NCBI GenBank assembly: GCA_963720885.1
Contig: CAVRGW010000004.1
Coordinates: 310,001-374,000, forward strand
Reading direction: 5' to 3'
Source: DATLLN01 sp963720885
GTDB taxonomy: Bacteria; Actinomycetota; Thermoleophilia; Gaiellales; JAICJC01
DNA: 64,000 bases
The notes beneath the pieces were generated by a model. It was not told where the DNA came from. It ran no database searches and saw only the letters and a program-made list of their open reading frames with translations. The position numbers were made by a program, and so were the translations under genes. The stretch's first letter is position 1. Each line of letters opens with the position of its first letter. Positions 33,805 through 41,994 of the stretch are shown in pieces.

Positions 33805-35606
33805 CTCGCGATCGGGCGGATGACGACGATCGCGACGTCGTCCTGCGGCGGATCGGCCGAGAACGCGTGGATGGTCTGCTCGATCACCGCGCACAGCTCC
33901 TCCGCCGACGCGGCCGGCGGGGCGGCCCTCAGGGCGGCGGCGAGCCCGTCCTCGCCCAGCATCCCGGAGCCATCGCGGCGCTCCGTCACGCCGTCGGTGT
34001 AGAGCACCAGGGCGTCGCCGGGCGCCAGGTGGATCGCATCGTCGGTCAGGGTGACCTCGTCGCGGACGCCGAGCAGCGTGCCGATGCTGCCCACCTCCTC
34101 GATCGCGCCGCCGGTGCGGCGCACGATGCCGGGCGGGTGCCCGCCGCGCGAAAGCCGCAGGTCGAGCCCGCCGTCGGCGGCCGGCCGGGCGTGGGCGTAG
34201 GCGGTCGTGCAGAACATGTCCTGGTCCCCGTGGCGCAGCATCTCCGAGTTCAGAACGCTCAGCACCCGACTCGGCGTGGGCTCGTGCAGCGACGCCACCC
34301 GCAGCGTGTGGCGGGCGAGCGCAGTCATCGACGCGGCTGGCGCGCCCTTGCCCGACACGTCGCCGATGGCCGCGCCGAAGGACCCGTCGTCCATCAGCCA
34401 TACGTCGTAGAAGTCGCCGCCCACCTCGACGGCCTGACTGGCGGGCATGTATCGCGCGCCGATCTCGACGGACGGGATCTCGGGCAGCCGCTCGGGCAGC
34501 AGGCTGCGCTGCAGCGTCGTCGCGATCTCGATCTGGGCGCGGTACAGCCGGGCGTTGTCGATCGCCAGCGCTGCGCGGTCAGCCAGCCCCTGTGCGGTCG
34601 CCAGGTCCTGCTCGTCGTACCGCCGCTCGGAGATGTCCAGGATCAGCGTGATCGCCCCCAGTGTCCGGCCGCGAGCGATCAGCGGGACGATGATCAGCGA
34701 GCGCATACCCAGCCGCTCGACCGCCGCACGGTGATCGTCGTCCCGCGTCAGTCGGTCGAGGATCTCGTCGCTCATGATCGGCACCAGCGTGGGAGTGCCG
34801 GTGCGCAGCACCTCGCCGACGGCGCTGTGCTCGTCGCCGGCATCGGCCGGGTATGCCTGCTCCAGCCGGGCGATCTGCGGCACCCGCTCGGGCTCGACGT
34901 GGACGGCGGCCAGCTGGTGCAGGCCGGTCGGCTCGAGCACGTCGACGATGCAGCAGTCGGCCAGCCGGGGGACGGCCAGGTTCGCCACCTCGGCGAGCGT
35001 CGCGCGGTAGTCCAGCGTGCGGGCGAAGACCGCGCCGGCCTCGGCGAGCAGGGCCAGCCGCTGCGCGCGCCGGCCGCGCTCGGCGTCGAGCGCCGTGCGC
35101 CGGACGGCCTCCGCGCACTGACGGGCGACGGCGGTCATGAACTCGACCTCCGACTGGCTGAACGTGACGTCCTGGTCGAAGCCCAGCGCGATGCCCCCGA
35201 TCTCGCCCAGCGGCAGGCAGACAAGCACGGCCGAGCGTGCGGTGCCGGCCAGACTGGGGTAGCGACGCACGAGCTCGTCCGGCCCGTGGACGATCACCGG
35301 CTCTTGCCTGCGCACGGCTTCCGACAGCGGATACTCGTCGGTGTTCGGGAAGACCGCCCAGTCGTTCTCGATCCTTGACGGGTAGCCGAGCGCGGCGACG
35401 ATCCGGAAGACGGCCGCGCGCTCGTCCAGCGTCGCGATCACCGCCTGGTCGGCCTGGAACACGTCCAGGCCAGGGTTCAGCGTGGCCTCGATCGCCTGCT
35501 GCTCGGTGCGCGCGGCCGCCAGCGCGGCCGACAGCGTCTGCAGGTGCTGCAGGCGCTCCCGCAGCCACTCGATGCCCACCCCGGATGGGTCAGCCGTCGC
35601 ACTCAA
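33801..35606 (-). CDS. GAF-domain SpoIIE/PP2C-type serine phosphatase
   Basis: A 601-residue protein. It has two GAF sensor domains (about 25-180 and 195-345, the second with ERRYDEQDLATAQGLADRAALAIDNARL). A C-terminal SpoIIE phosphatase follows, with the metal motifs GARYMPASQAVEVGGDFYDV and GDVSGKG (about residues 380-430) and YTDGVTERR. RsbU-type phosphatases of this family dephosphorylate anti-anti-sigma proteins in partner-switching control of SigB/SigF. I chose a TTG start at 35606 because TAGACT lies 7 nt upstream (leaderless). Start uncertainty is a few dozen codons. Confidence 0.85.
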   Translation of the reverse strand: MSATADPSGVGIEWLRERLQHLQTLSAALAAARTEQQAIEATLNPGLDVFQADQAVIATLDERAAVFRIVAALGYPSRIENDWAVFPNTDEYPLSEAVRRQEPVIVHGPDELVRRYPSLAGTARSAVLVCLPLGEIGGIALGFDQDVTFSQSEVEFMTAVARQCAEAVRRTALDAERGRRAQRLALLAEAGAVFARTLDYRATLAEVANLAVPRLADCCIVDVLEPTGLHQLAAVHVEPERVPQIARLEQAYPADAGDEHSAVGEVLRTGTPTLVPIMSDEILDRLTRDDDHRAAVERLGMRSLIIVPLIARGRTLGAITLILDISERRYDEQDLATAQGLADRAALAIDNARLYRAQIEIATTLQRSLLPERLPEIPSVEIGARYMPASQAVEVGGDFYDVWLMDDGSFGAAIGDVSGKGAPAASMTALARHTLRVASLHEPTPSRVLSVLNSEMLRHGDQDMFCTTAYAHARPAADGGLDLRLSRGGHPPGIVRRTGGAIEEVGSIGTLLGVRDEVTLTDDAIHLAPGDALVLYTDGVTERRDGSGMLGEDGLAAALRAAPPAASAEELCAVIEQTIHAFSADPPQDDVAIVVIRPIAS

Positions 35607-35613
35607 CCGCAGC

Positions 35614-35649
35614 AGTCTATGGGGTTTCGGCACGGCCCGTGTGGGGCAC
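35614..35649. promoter_or_regulatory. Divergent promoters of the SpoIIE gene and a small gene
   Basis: Minus strand: TAGACT (35619-35614) for the phosphatase. Plus strand: GTTT (35624-35627)-N16-GGGCAC (35644-35649), 9 nt before the ATG at 35659, a SigB/F-like promoter for the small gene. A SigA-like and a SigB/F-like promoter are thus back to back. Confidence 0.5.
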
Positions 35650-35658
35650 GCCGAGGGG

Positions 35659-35889
35659 ATGGCAGAGGCAAGTGGGATCGACCGGGCGAGCTCCGTGGAG
35701 GACGTGCAGGCGGCCTTCCGCCAGCTCGGAGCCGAGCTACGCGTGGACCCCGCGGGCGAGGGGTGGCAGGCGCGCGTGGTTACCCAGGGCAACGAGCAGT
35801 TGTTCGACCAGGGAGCCGACGCCGCCGGTGTGGCGCGGGCCGCCTGGGCGGAATTCGTGCGCCGCAACGAGGGCACCGGCGAGTCCTAG
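35659..35889 (+). CDS. Hypothetical small protein, 76 aa
   Basis: A short helical/beta protein without membrane segment (SSVEDVQAAFRQLGAELRVD, then GWQARVVTQGNEQLFDQG). No family is recognised. The composition and SigB/F-like promoter suggest a stress protein; its end overlaps the cytochrome b stop codon by 4 bp. Confidence 0.5.
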   Translation: MAEASGIDRASSVEDVQAAFRQLGAELRVDPAGEGWQARVVTQGNEQLFDQGADAAGVARAAWAEFVRRNEGTGES

Positions 35890-37226
35890 GAGGAGGCTTC
35901 CTGGGCACGCGCCAGGCCGCGGCGACGGGCGCCCCGCATCCAGTGCAGGGTGATGCCGAACACCACCGCCGGCAGCAGCAGCCAGAGCAGCCGGAGCACC
36001 AGGATCTGCCCCTCGTACGGGATGTCCAGCCCGACGAACACGCGGTCGGCCGAGCCGGCGACGAACGGCACCACCACCCAGGTGAAGAACGCCGCTCCGA
36101 AGGCCGTGCGCCACGGCGCGTCGTGCGGGCGGTCGAGCAGGTGGTGCTCGGCGCGATCCCCGGTGGCGAACCGCTCGATCCACGGCCAGGCGAAGAGCAC
36201 GCCGAACGCCAGCGCGGGGAACGCGGCGCCGCCGAAGAACGGGTTGGGGATCGTGTAGCCGAAGGCGTTGGGCTCCCAGTTGGGCATCATCCGCAGCGCG
36301 CCGATCAGCCAGCCGAGGTACCAGTCCGGTTGCGCGCCGTTGGTCCCGATCGCCGGCTCATACGGGCCGTACTGCCAGATCGGGTTGATCTGCACGAGTC
36401 CGCCCAGCAGCAGAAGCACGGCTGCGACGCCGAGGAACAGCGCGACCGAACGCATGGCGTACGCCGGCCACAGCGGCGTGCCGACGACGTTGCGCTCGGT
36501 GCGGTGCGGTCCCCGAAACTGGGTGTGCCGGAGCATCACGACGAACGCGAGGTGGATCGCGATCAGGGCGCCGATCAGCGCCGGGACCGCCAGCACGTGC
36601 GCGATGTACAACCGGCTCTCGAAGGCGTTCCCGCCCGGGAATGCACCGTCCCACAACAGGTAGCCGAGCGGCCCACCGAGCAGCGGGATCGACAGGACGA
36701 CGGCGTACGCGATGGCCAGCCCCATGCCCGATGGCAGGTCGTCGGGCAGCGAGTATCCGGCGAACCCCTCCAGCGATGCGGTCATGAGCATGACCAGGCC
36801 GATCAGCCAGTTCAGCTCGCGGGGGCGGCGGAACGCCCCGGTGAAGAAGATCCGCATCAGGTGCATGACGATCGCCGCCAGGAACACCAGGGCCGCCCAG
36901 TGGTGGGTCTGTCGCATCAGCAGCCCGAACGGGTTGTCCAGCGAGAGATCGACGGTCGAGCGGTACGCCTGGGACATCTCGGCCCCGCGCAGCGGTCCGT
37001 ACGTTCCCTCGTACACCACCTGATGGCGGCTGGGGTCGAACCAGAACGTCAGGTAGACGCCCGTCGCGACCAGCACGACGAAGCAGTACAGGGCGATCTC
37101 GCCCCACAGAAACGACCAGTGGTCGGGGAACACGTAGCGCATCGCGAACCGCACCGGATGCGTGCTCCCGGCCCGCCGATCGACCGCCTTCAGCCCGCGC
37201 ACGATCACGACCGGCGGACGCTCCAC
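35886..37226 (-). CDS. qcrB: Cytochrome bc1 complex cytochrome b subunit
   Basis: A 446-residue membrane protein with the N-terminal cytochrome b fold. Heme ligands lie in TGVYLTFWFDPSRHQVVYEG, RQTHHWAALVFLAAIVMHLM and AHVLAVPALIGALIAIHLAF (His pairs in helices B and D). It also has GYSLPDDLPSG of the Qo site. The C-terminal portion is fused as in actinobacterial QcrB (LVQINPIWQYGPYEP, then QPDWYLGWLIGALR). It accepts electrons from menaquinol. The GTG start overlaps the Rieske gene by 22 bp. It is the last gene of the seven-gene operon. Confidence 0.9.
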   Translation of the reverse strand: MERPPVVIVRGLKAVDRRAGSTHPVRFAMRYVFPDHWSFLWGEIALYCFVVLVATGVYLTFWFDPSRHQVVYEGTYGPLRGAEMSQAYRSTVDLSLDNPFGLLMRQTHHWAALVFLAAIVMHLMRIFFTGAFRRPRELNWLIGLVMLMTASLEGFAGYSLPDDLPSGMGLAIAYAVVLSIPLLGGPLGYLLWDGAFPGGNAFESRLYIAHVLAVPALIGALIAIHLAFVVMLRHTQFRGPHRTERNVVGTPLWPAYAMRSVALFLGVAAVLLLLGGLVQINPIWQYGPYEPAIGTNGAQPDWYLGWLIGALRMMPNWEPNAFGYTIPNPFFGGAAFPALAFGVLFAWPWIERFATGDRAEHHLLDRPHDAPWRTAFGAAFFTWVVVPFVAGSADRVFVGLDIPYEGQILVLRLLWLLLPAVVFGITLHWMRGARRRGLARAQEASS

Positions 37227-38086
37227 CAGGACGGGCCGATCGGCCCGGACATTGCGCCAGCCGCCTCCACGCCGCCGTCAGCCGTCATCCGCAGCGGCAG
37301 CTGAGGCAGGGCGCGCCCGGCCGGCCCGAACAGCACTCGTCCCGCGTCCGCCGGGTCGAACGTCGAGTAGTGGCACGGGCAGACCAGCGCCGGGCGCGGC
37401 GCGTGCGCGCCGAAGCGGCCGTAGCGAAGCATCGCCACCGCGCAGCCCGCGTGCGTGCAGATCTTCGAGTACGCGACGAGCCCGTCGACGGACCACCCCG
37501 GGCGGTCGTGGATGTCGCCGGGCGGGAGCCGCAGCAGCACCACGGGCGATCCCAGCTCCCGCGGATCGGCGCCCTCGGGGAAGGCCGTCGTGAACGTGCC
37601 CAGCTCGACGGCCGCGGCGGCGATCGGCTCGCCGGACTCATCCACCAGCCGGGTGCCGTCCTTCCAGGGCGACGATCCAATGCCGTCGTCCGAGGGGCCC
37701 AGCGACCCCAGCGGCGCGAGCGCTGCGGCGACCACCGAAGCGCCGGCGACGCCGCCGGCCGCAGCGAGCAGGCGGCCACGGGAGATGCCCTCGCCGCCGG
37801 CCGCCGCCAGCTCGGCCACGTCCTCACCGGGAGGGGCGGCCTCCGGCTCGGGCCGCGGCTCGATCCGCGTCTCCTGGACGACCACCAGGCGCCCGGCAAC
37901 ACCGAGCGCGCCGGCCGCCGCCGCGGCGGCCAGCCCGAGGGTCAGCCCCAGCAGCTGCGTGTCGGGATCGGCGAGCTGGACGACGGCGAATGCGGCCGCC
38001 AGCACCGCGGCCGCCACCAGCAGCAGGGCGACGGCGAGCTCCGCCCGCCGGTCGGCCGGCACCCGCCGGTCGAGGGGCCGGCTCAC
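37205..38086 (-). CDS. qcrA: Rieske [2Fe-2S] subunit of the bc1 complex
   Basis: A 293-residue protein. Two N-terminal hydrophobic helices (about 20-40 and 45-65) and one at about 105-125 match the three-helix anchor of actinobacterial QcrA. The cluster motifs are KICTHAGC and CPCHYSTFDPAD, followed by GPAGRALPQLPLRM, which fits the disulfide-containing fold. GTG at 38086 overlaps the TGA of the cytochrome c gene (GTGA). Confidence 0.92.
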   Translation of the reverse strand: MSRPLDRRVPADRRAELAVALLLVAAAVLAAAFAVVQLADPDTQLLGLTLGLAAAAAAGALGVAGRLVVVQETRIEPRPEPEAAPPGEDVAELAAAGGEGISRGRLLAAAGGVAGASVVAAALAPLGSLGPSDDGIGSSPWKDGTRLVDESGEPIAAAAVELGTFTTAFPEGADPRELGSPVVLLRLPPGDIHDRPGWSVDGLVAYSKICTHAGCAVAMLRYGRFGAHAPRPALVCPCHYSTFDPADAGRVLFGPAGRALPQLPLRMTADGGVEAAGAMSGPIGPSWWSVRRS

Positions 38087-38832
38087 CGGTTGCGCTCCCC
38101 GAGCAGCCGGGCGATGCCGAGCATCGCCGTCATGCCGACCAGCCACGCCACCAGACCCTCCGGAACCGGGCCGACGTGGCCGATCCCCCAGCCGCCGCGG
38201 TCGTCGGGACTGCGCGTCGCCAGCACATACCGTGCCACCGAGGCAACGTCGCGGTCGCTCAGCTCCCCCTCGCCGAAGCGCGGCATCAGGTAGGGGCCGA
38301 GCCGGACCGCCTCCGCGATCTGCCGTGCCGACGCCTGCTGGAGCGCCGGCACCGATGCGCCCGTGATCACCCCGCCCGCACCGACGACGGAGTGGCACCC
38401 GGCGCAGCTCTGGGTGAACAGCCGGCGGCCATCCGCCTCCGAGCCGTTGGCGACGTCAGGCGAGGGCAGGCCCGGACCGCCCAGGGATGCGATGTACGCC
38501 ACCAGGTCGTGGCGGTCGGCGGCGCCGAACGCCGGCGGGGCTCGCACCGGCTCGGCGGCCGGGTCGGACATCGGCATCCGGCCCGTCGACAGCTCGAAGT
38601 CGGCGGCCAGTGCGCCGACGCCTGCGAGCGACGGTGCGACGCCGCGAATTCCTCGCGCATCCATCCCGTGGCAGGAGCTGCAGCTCTCGACGTAGAGCGC
38701 ACGGCCGGCGGCGACTGCGGCGCCCCGCGTTGGCGGAGCGGATGCTCCGCCGGCCAGCCCGGGGGCGACCAGCGCCAGGCCGACGCCGATCACGGCCGCC
38801 GCGGCCAGCGGGAGTGCGGCCCGGTTACCCAC
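38083..38832 (-). CDS. qcrC: Diheme cytochrome c subunit of the bc1 complex
   Basis: A 249-residue exported protein with an N-terminal hydrophobic segment, two c-type heme sites (CSSCH near residue 51 and CAGCH near 143, with downstream Met ligands such as GPYLMPRFGEGELSD), and a C-terminal transmembrane helix (GLVAWLVGMTAMLGIARLLG). The diheme design with a membrane tail is typical of the actinobacterial bc1-aa3 supercomplex, which has no soluble cytochrome c. The start overlaps the preceding ctaG-like gene. Confidence 0.9.
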   Translation of the reverse strand: MGNRAALPLAAAAVIGVGLALVAPGLAGGASAPPTRGAAVAAGRALYVESCSSCHGMDARGIRGVAPSLAGVGALAADFELSTGRMPMSDPAAEPVRAPPAFGAADRHDLVAYIASLGGPGLPSPDVANGSEADGRRLFTQSCAGCHSVVGAGGVITGASVPALQQASARQIAEAVRLGPYLMPRFGEGELSDRDVASVARYVLATRSPDDRGGWGIGHVGPVPEGLVAWLVGMTAMLGIARLLGERNR

Positions 38833-39385
38833 CGGCGCGGCCCTCCCCGACCTCGGCCGTCAGCCAGCTCCAGGTGGACGCCAGCCCGATCAGCCCGATC
38901 GTCACCGACCCCGCCATCATCACCGCGGCCGCCGTCTGCCACGAGGTGTTCGACGCCATCATCGCGAGGCCCATCGCCTCGGCGGGGATCATCCCCAGCA
39001 TCGCGTAGGGCAGCCGCGCCGGTCCGGGCAGACGGGCGGCGTGGTCATGGCCGATCAGCGGGCGGTAGAACGCGACGGCGATGGCCAGCATGACGGCCAT
39101 GGCGATGCCGTGTGCCCATGGGCGGACGACGGCGAACCGCAGGAAGCCGGGCAGGTGGAACAGCACCGTGGCCGCGGCGAACGCCGCCAGGCACGCCCAC
39201 GCCGGGAGCCGGTGGCGCGCGGGCGCGAACGCCGCGAACAGCGGCGCGGCCAGCGATGTCGCCACCGCCTGTCCTGCCATCTGACCGGTGAGGTGCTCGT
39301 GGAACCCGGGCAGCGCCACGGTGAGCAGGGCCGCCGCCCCGATCGACACGGCGATCGCCGCGCGAGTGCGGCCGGCGGCGATCAC
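38825..39385 (-). CDS. CtaG-like cytochrome c oxidase assembly membrane protein
   Basis: A 186-residue polytopic protein with about five helices. The pattern HEHLTGQMAGQAVATSLAAP, AWACLAAFAAATVLFHLPGF and AVAFYRPLIGHDHAARLPGP contains several His-containing loops, as in the caa3-CtaG family. The family is linked to copper delivery and assembly of cytochrome oxidase. Its GTG overlaps the TGA of the small upstream gene. Confidence 0.7.
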   Translation of the reverse strand: MIAAGRTRAAIAVSIGAAALLTVALPGFHEHLTGQMAGQAVATSLAAPLFAAFAPARHRLPAWACLAAFAAATVLFHLPGFLRFAVVRPWAHGIAMAVMLAIAVAFYRPLIGHDHAARLPGPARLPYAMLGMIPAEAMGLAMMASNTSWQTAAAVMMAGSVTIGLIGLASTWSWLTAEVGEGRAGG

Positions 39386-39687
39386 GGCCGCAGGCCCAAC
39401 CCGATCGCGGCCAGCACCACCGCCGCGCCGATCAGCGTGAGCCACAGCCCGGCCGCGATCCCCAGCAGCGCGAGCGTCAGCCCGACAGCCGCCGTGGCCG
39501 CGGCCGCCGGGCGCCGCACCGCCATCCACCGCCCGCGCGCCGCGAGCCCCGCGATCACCAGACCGCCGGCCCCGGCCAGCAGCAGCGGCGCCGCCTGCAG
39601 CGCGCTGGCCGACCACACGGCGAGGACGACGCCCCAGAACAGCAGCATGGCGCCCCACAGCGCCGGCGCATGCCACCGCGCCGTCAT
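39382..39687 (-). CDS. Small membrane protein of the oxidase operon, 101 aa
   Basis: Four short hydrophobic helices (about 10-27, 32-47, 58-74 and 78-97) and few charges. The position after the catalytic oxidase subunit is where actinobacterial subunit IV is usually encoded, but no sequence signature proves it. ATG overlaps the TGA of ctaD; the stop overlaps the ctaG-like start. Confidence 0.55.
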   Translation of the reverse strand: MTARWHAPALWGAMLLFWGVVLAVWSASALQAAPLLLAGAGGLVIAGLAARGRWMAVRRPAAAATAAVGLTLALLGIAAGLWLTLIGAAVVLAAIGLGLRP

Positions 39688-41261
39688 CGCCGCGCCTCCT
39701 GGCGCAGATCGAGCAGCGGCGCATAGGAGCGGATCTCGGGCAGGCTGCGAAAGTTCTCGGGAGGCGGCGGCGAGGAGGTGGCCCACTCGAGCGTTTGCGC
39801 CTGCCACGGGTCGTCGCCCGCCGGGACACCACGCGCGAGCGACAGCACGATGTTGAGCAGGAACACGGCGAACGACAGAGCGATCACCCATGCCCCCGCG
39901 GTGGAGATCGCGTTCCACGTCTCGAAGCCGCTGGACGCGGGATAGTCCGCGACCCGGCGCGCCATGCCGTCGTAGCCGAGCACGAGCATCGGGAAGAACG
40001 CCAGGTTTGTGCCGACCACGGTGAGCACGAACTGAATCCGCCCCAGACGCTCGGACAGCAGGGTGCCGGTGAACTTGGGGAACCAGTAGTAGATCCCGGC
40101 CAGCAGCCCGAACATGCTGCCGGCGAACAGCGTGTAGTGGAAGTGCCCAACAACGAAGTAGCTGTCGTTCAGGTCGTAGTTCAGCGGGGGCGAGGCGACG
40201 ATGATCCCGGTCAGGCCGCCGATCAGGAACTGCAGCAGGAAGCCGAGCGCGAACAGCATCGGTGTGGCGAACCGGACGACGCCCTGCCACATCGTCGCGA
40301 TCAGGTCGAAGTACTCGACCCCGGCGGTTATCGCGAGCGCAGTCGAGGTCAGCGCGAAGTACTCGTTGGCGACGGCGCCCGTCGTGAACATGTGGTGGGC
40401 CCAGACGCTCATCGAGAGCGCGGCGAACGCGAGCAGGGAGAGCACCATCGGCCGGTAGCCGAAGAACCGGCGGCCGGAGAAGGTAGGGACGACCTCGGCC
40501 ACCGCGCCCACGAAAGGAAAGAACATCACGTACACCGCCGGGTGCCCGTAGAACCAGAACAGGTACTGGTAGACGACCGGGTCGCCGTGCATGCTCAGGT
40601 GCCGGCTGGCGGCGATCATTGCCATCGCGGCGACCAGTGCCGGGAACGAGGTCACCACCATCAGGCAGGTGACCAGCATCGTCCAGCAGAACACCGGCAT
40701 CCGCAGCATGGCCATCCCAGGCGCCCGCCGGCGGAAGATCGTTGCCAGAATCGACACGGAGAGAGCGATCGCCGACAGTGTGGCCAGCGTCACGCCGATC
40801 GCCCACAGGTCGAGCCCGACTCCCGGCGAGTAGCTGCGGTCGGACAGCGGCAGGAACGCGGTCCATCCGGCGGCAGCCGCTCCGTGCGCTGTCAGCAGGC
40901 CGGCGTCCATCGTCAGCCCGCCGGCCACCAGCGACCACAGGCCGAACACGGCCAGCGCGGGAAAGGCCAGGCTGTTGGCGCCGATCTGCAGCGGCACGAG
41001 GTAGATCCCCAGCGCGAGCGCCAGCGGCGTCATCACCAGGTAGACCATCCCGGAGCCGTGCAGCGTGAACGCCTGGTCGTACTCGGACGTCGACAGCAGC
41101 TGCAGCCCGGGTCGCGCGAGCTCGGTGCGCATGGCCAGCGCCATAGCCCCGGAGACGACGAAGAAGCACAGGCAGACCAGCATCAGCCGGGCTGCGATGC
41201 GCTTGTGATCGACCGTCGGGACGGCGCGGACGGCGGCTGCCGGGACGGCGCCGCCCGTCAT
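39684..41261 (-). CDS. ctaD: Cytochrome c oxidase subunit I (heme-copper oxidase)
   Basis: A 525-residue protein with 12 helices. Heme and CuB ligands are seen in TLHGSGMVYL (low-spin heme His), FWFYGHPAVYVMFF (CuB His and Tyr), AHHMFTTG (CuB His pair) and VVGHFHYTLF (heme His). The D-channel Glu of the usual HPEVY motif is replaced by Ala (HPAVY), while the preceding residue is Tyr, as in A2-type oxidases; the Ser of their YS motif is Gly here. ATGA overlap with ctaC. The ATG at 41261 was chosen for that overlap. Confidence 0.93.
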   Translation of the reverse strand: MTGGAVPAAAVRAVPTVDHKRIAARLMLVCLCFFVVSGAMALAMRTELARPGLQLLSTSEYDQAFTLHGSGMVYLVMTPLALALGIYLVPLQIGANSLAFPALAVFGLWSLVAGGLTMDAGLLTAHGAAAAGWTAFLPLSDRSYSPGVGLDLWAIGVTLATLSAIALSVSILATIFRRRAPGMAMLRMPVFCWTMLVTCLMVVTSFPALVAAMAMIAASRHLSMHGDPVVYQYLFWFYGHPAVYVMFFPFVGAVAEVVPTFSGRRFFGYRPMVLSLLAFAALSMSVWAHHMFTTGAVANEYFALTSTALAITAGVEYFDLIATMWQGVVRFATPMLFALGFLLQFLIGGLTGIIVASPPLNYDLNDSYFVVGHFHYTLFAGSMFGLLAGIYYWFPKFTGTLLSERLGRIQFVLTVVGTNLAFFPMLVLGYDGMARRVADYPASSGFETWNAISTAGAWVIALSFAVFLLNIVLSLARGVPAGDDPWQAQTLEWATSSPPPPENFRSLPEIRSYAPLLDLRQEARR

Positions 41262-41902
41262 GCCGCGTTCCCGCGCGCCATCCACCGTGCGAAGTCGTCG
41301 GGTGAGACGACGTGCACGGTGAACCGCATCTGATCATGGTCGATCCCACAGAACTGCGCGCATAGCCCGGTCTCCGTCCCCAGCTTGCCGAAGGTCAGGT
41401 CGAAGCGGTTCGTGCGGTCGGGGTAGGCGTAGCGCTTGAACCGCTGATCGGGGATCCACATCGAGTGCACCACATCGCGCGAGCGGAGCACGAACTCGAC
41501 GACCTGACCCGCGGGAACGGTGAGCACGGGAGACGGGCCCTGCACGACGCGGCCGGAGGGATAGGCGAACCGCCAGCGCCACTGCGACGCGGTGACGGTG
41601 ATCCGCAGGTCGGGGGAGCGGGCGAGCGCGTCCTCGCCGTTCTCGGTGCGGAACGTCAGCGCCAGCAGGACGGCGGCGACGGCGGCGAGCACGACGACGT
41701 AGGCCAGTTCGATCCGCGGGGCGTCGTCCTTGCCGGCGGCTACTCCGGACGCACCGCGGCGGCGCAGGCACGCGGCCACGATCGCCAGAGCAAGCAGGCC
41801 GCCGACCACCGTCGTCGCCACCAGATAGATGGTGAACAGGTCGTCGAACGATGCCGCGGTGTCGTGTGCGGCGGCGCCGAGGATGAGCGGGCAGATCGGC
41901 AC
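41258..41902 (-). CDS. ctaC: Cytochrome c oxidase subunit II (CuA)
   Basis: A 214-residue protein with two N-terminal transmembrane helices and a cupredoxin domain. CuA ligands are in VVHSMWIPD (His) and CAQFCGIDHDQM (two Cys, His, Met). The usual Glu of CAEFC is Gln. It starts at a GTG 16 nt after a SigB/F-like -10 (GGGCAT). It is the first gene of the operon ctaC, ctaD, small protein, ctaG-like, qcrC, qcrA, qcrB, with ATGA/GTGA overlaps throughout. Confidence 0.9.
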   Translation of the reverse strand: MPICPLILGAAAHDTAASFDDLFTIYLVATTVVGGLLALAIVAACLRRRGASGVAAGKDDAPRIELAYVVVLAAVAAVLLALTFRTENGEDALARSPDLRITVTASQWRWRFAYPSGRVVQGPSPVLTVPAGQVVEFVLRSRDVVHSMWIPDQRFKRYAYPDRTNRFDLTFGKLGTETGLCAQFCGIDHDQMRFTVHVVSPDDFARWMARGNAA

Positions 41903-41918
41903 GGCAACCGCGGTGCGG

Positions 41919-41983
41919 ATGCCCGCAGAGTCCCCGCAGTAAACATTCGCACCGCGCGTTTTCCGGTTGGTCCCGAGGGGTAT
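41919..41983. promoter_or_regulatory. Divergent SigB/F-type promoters (oxidase operon and MFS carrier)
   Basis: Minus strand: GTTT (41944-41941)-N16-GGGCAT (41924-41919) for ctaC. Plus strand: GTTT (41958-41961)-N16-GGGTAT (41978-41983), 11 nt before the GTG at 41995 for the MFS gene. The two promoters are arranged back to back, as at 25398-25454 and 46127-46186. Confidence 0.65.
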
Positions 41984-41994
41984 CTCGCACCGCG

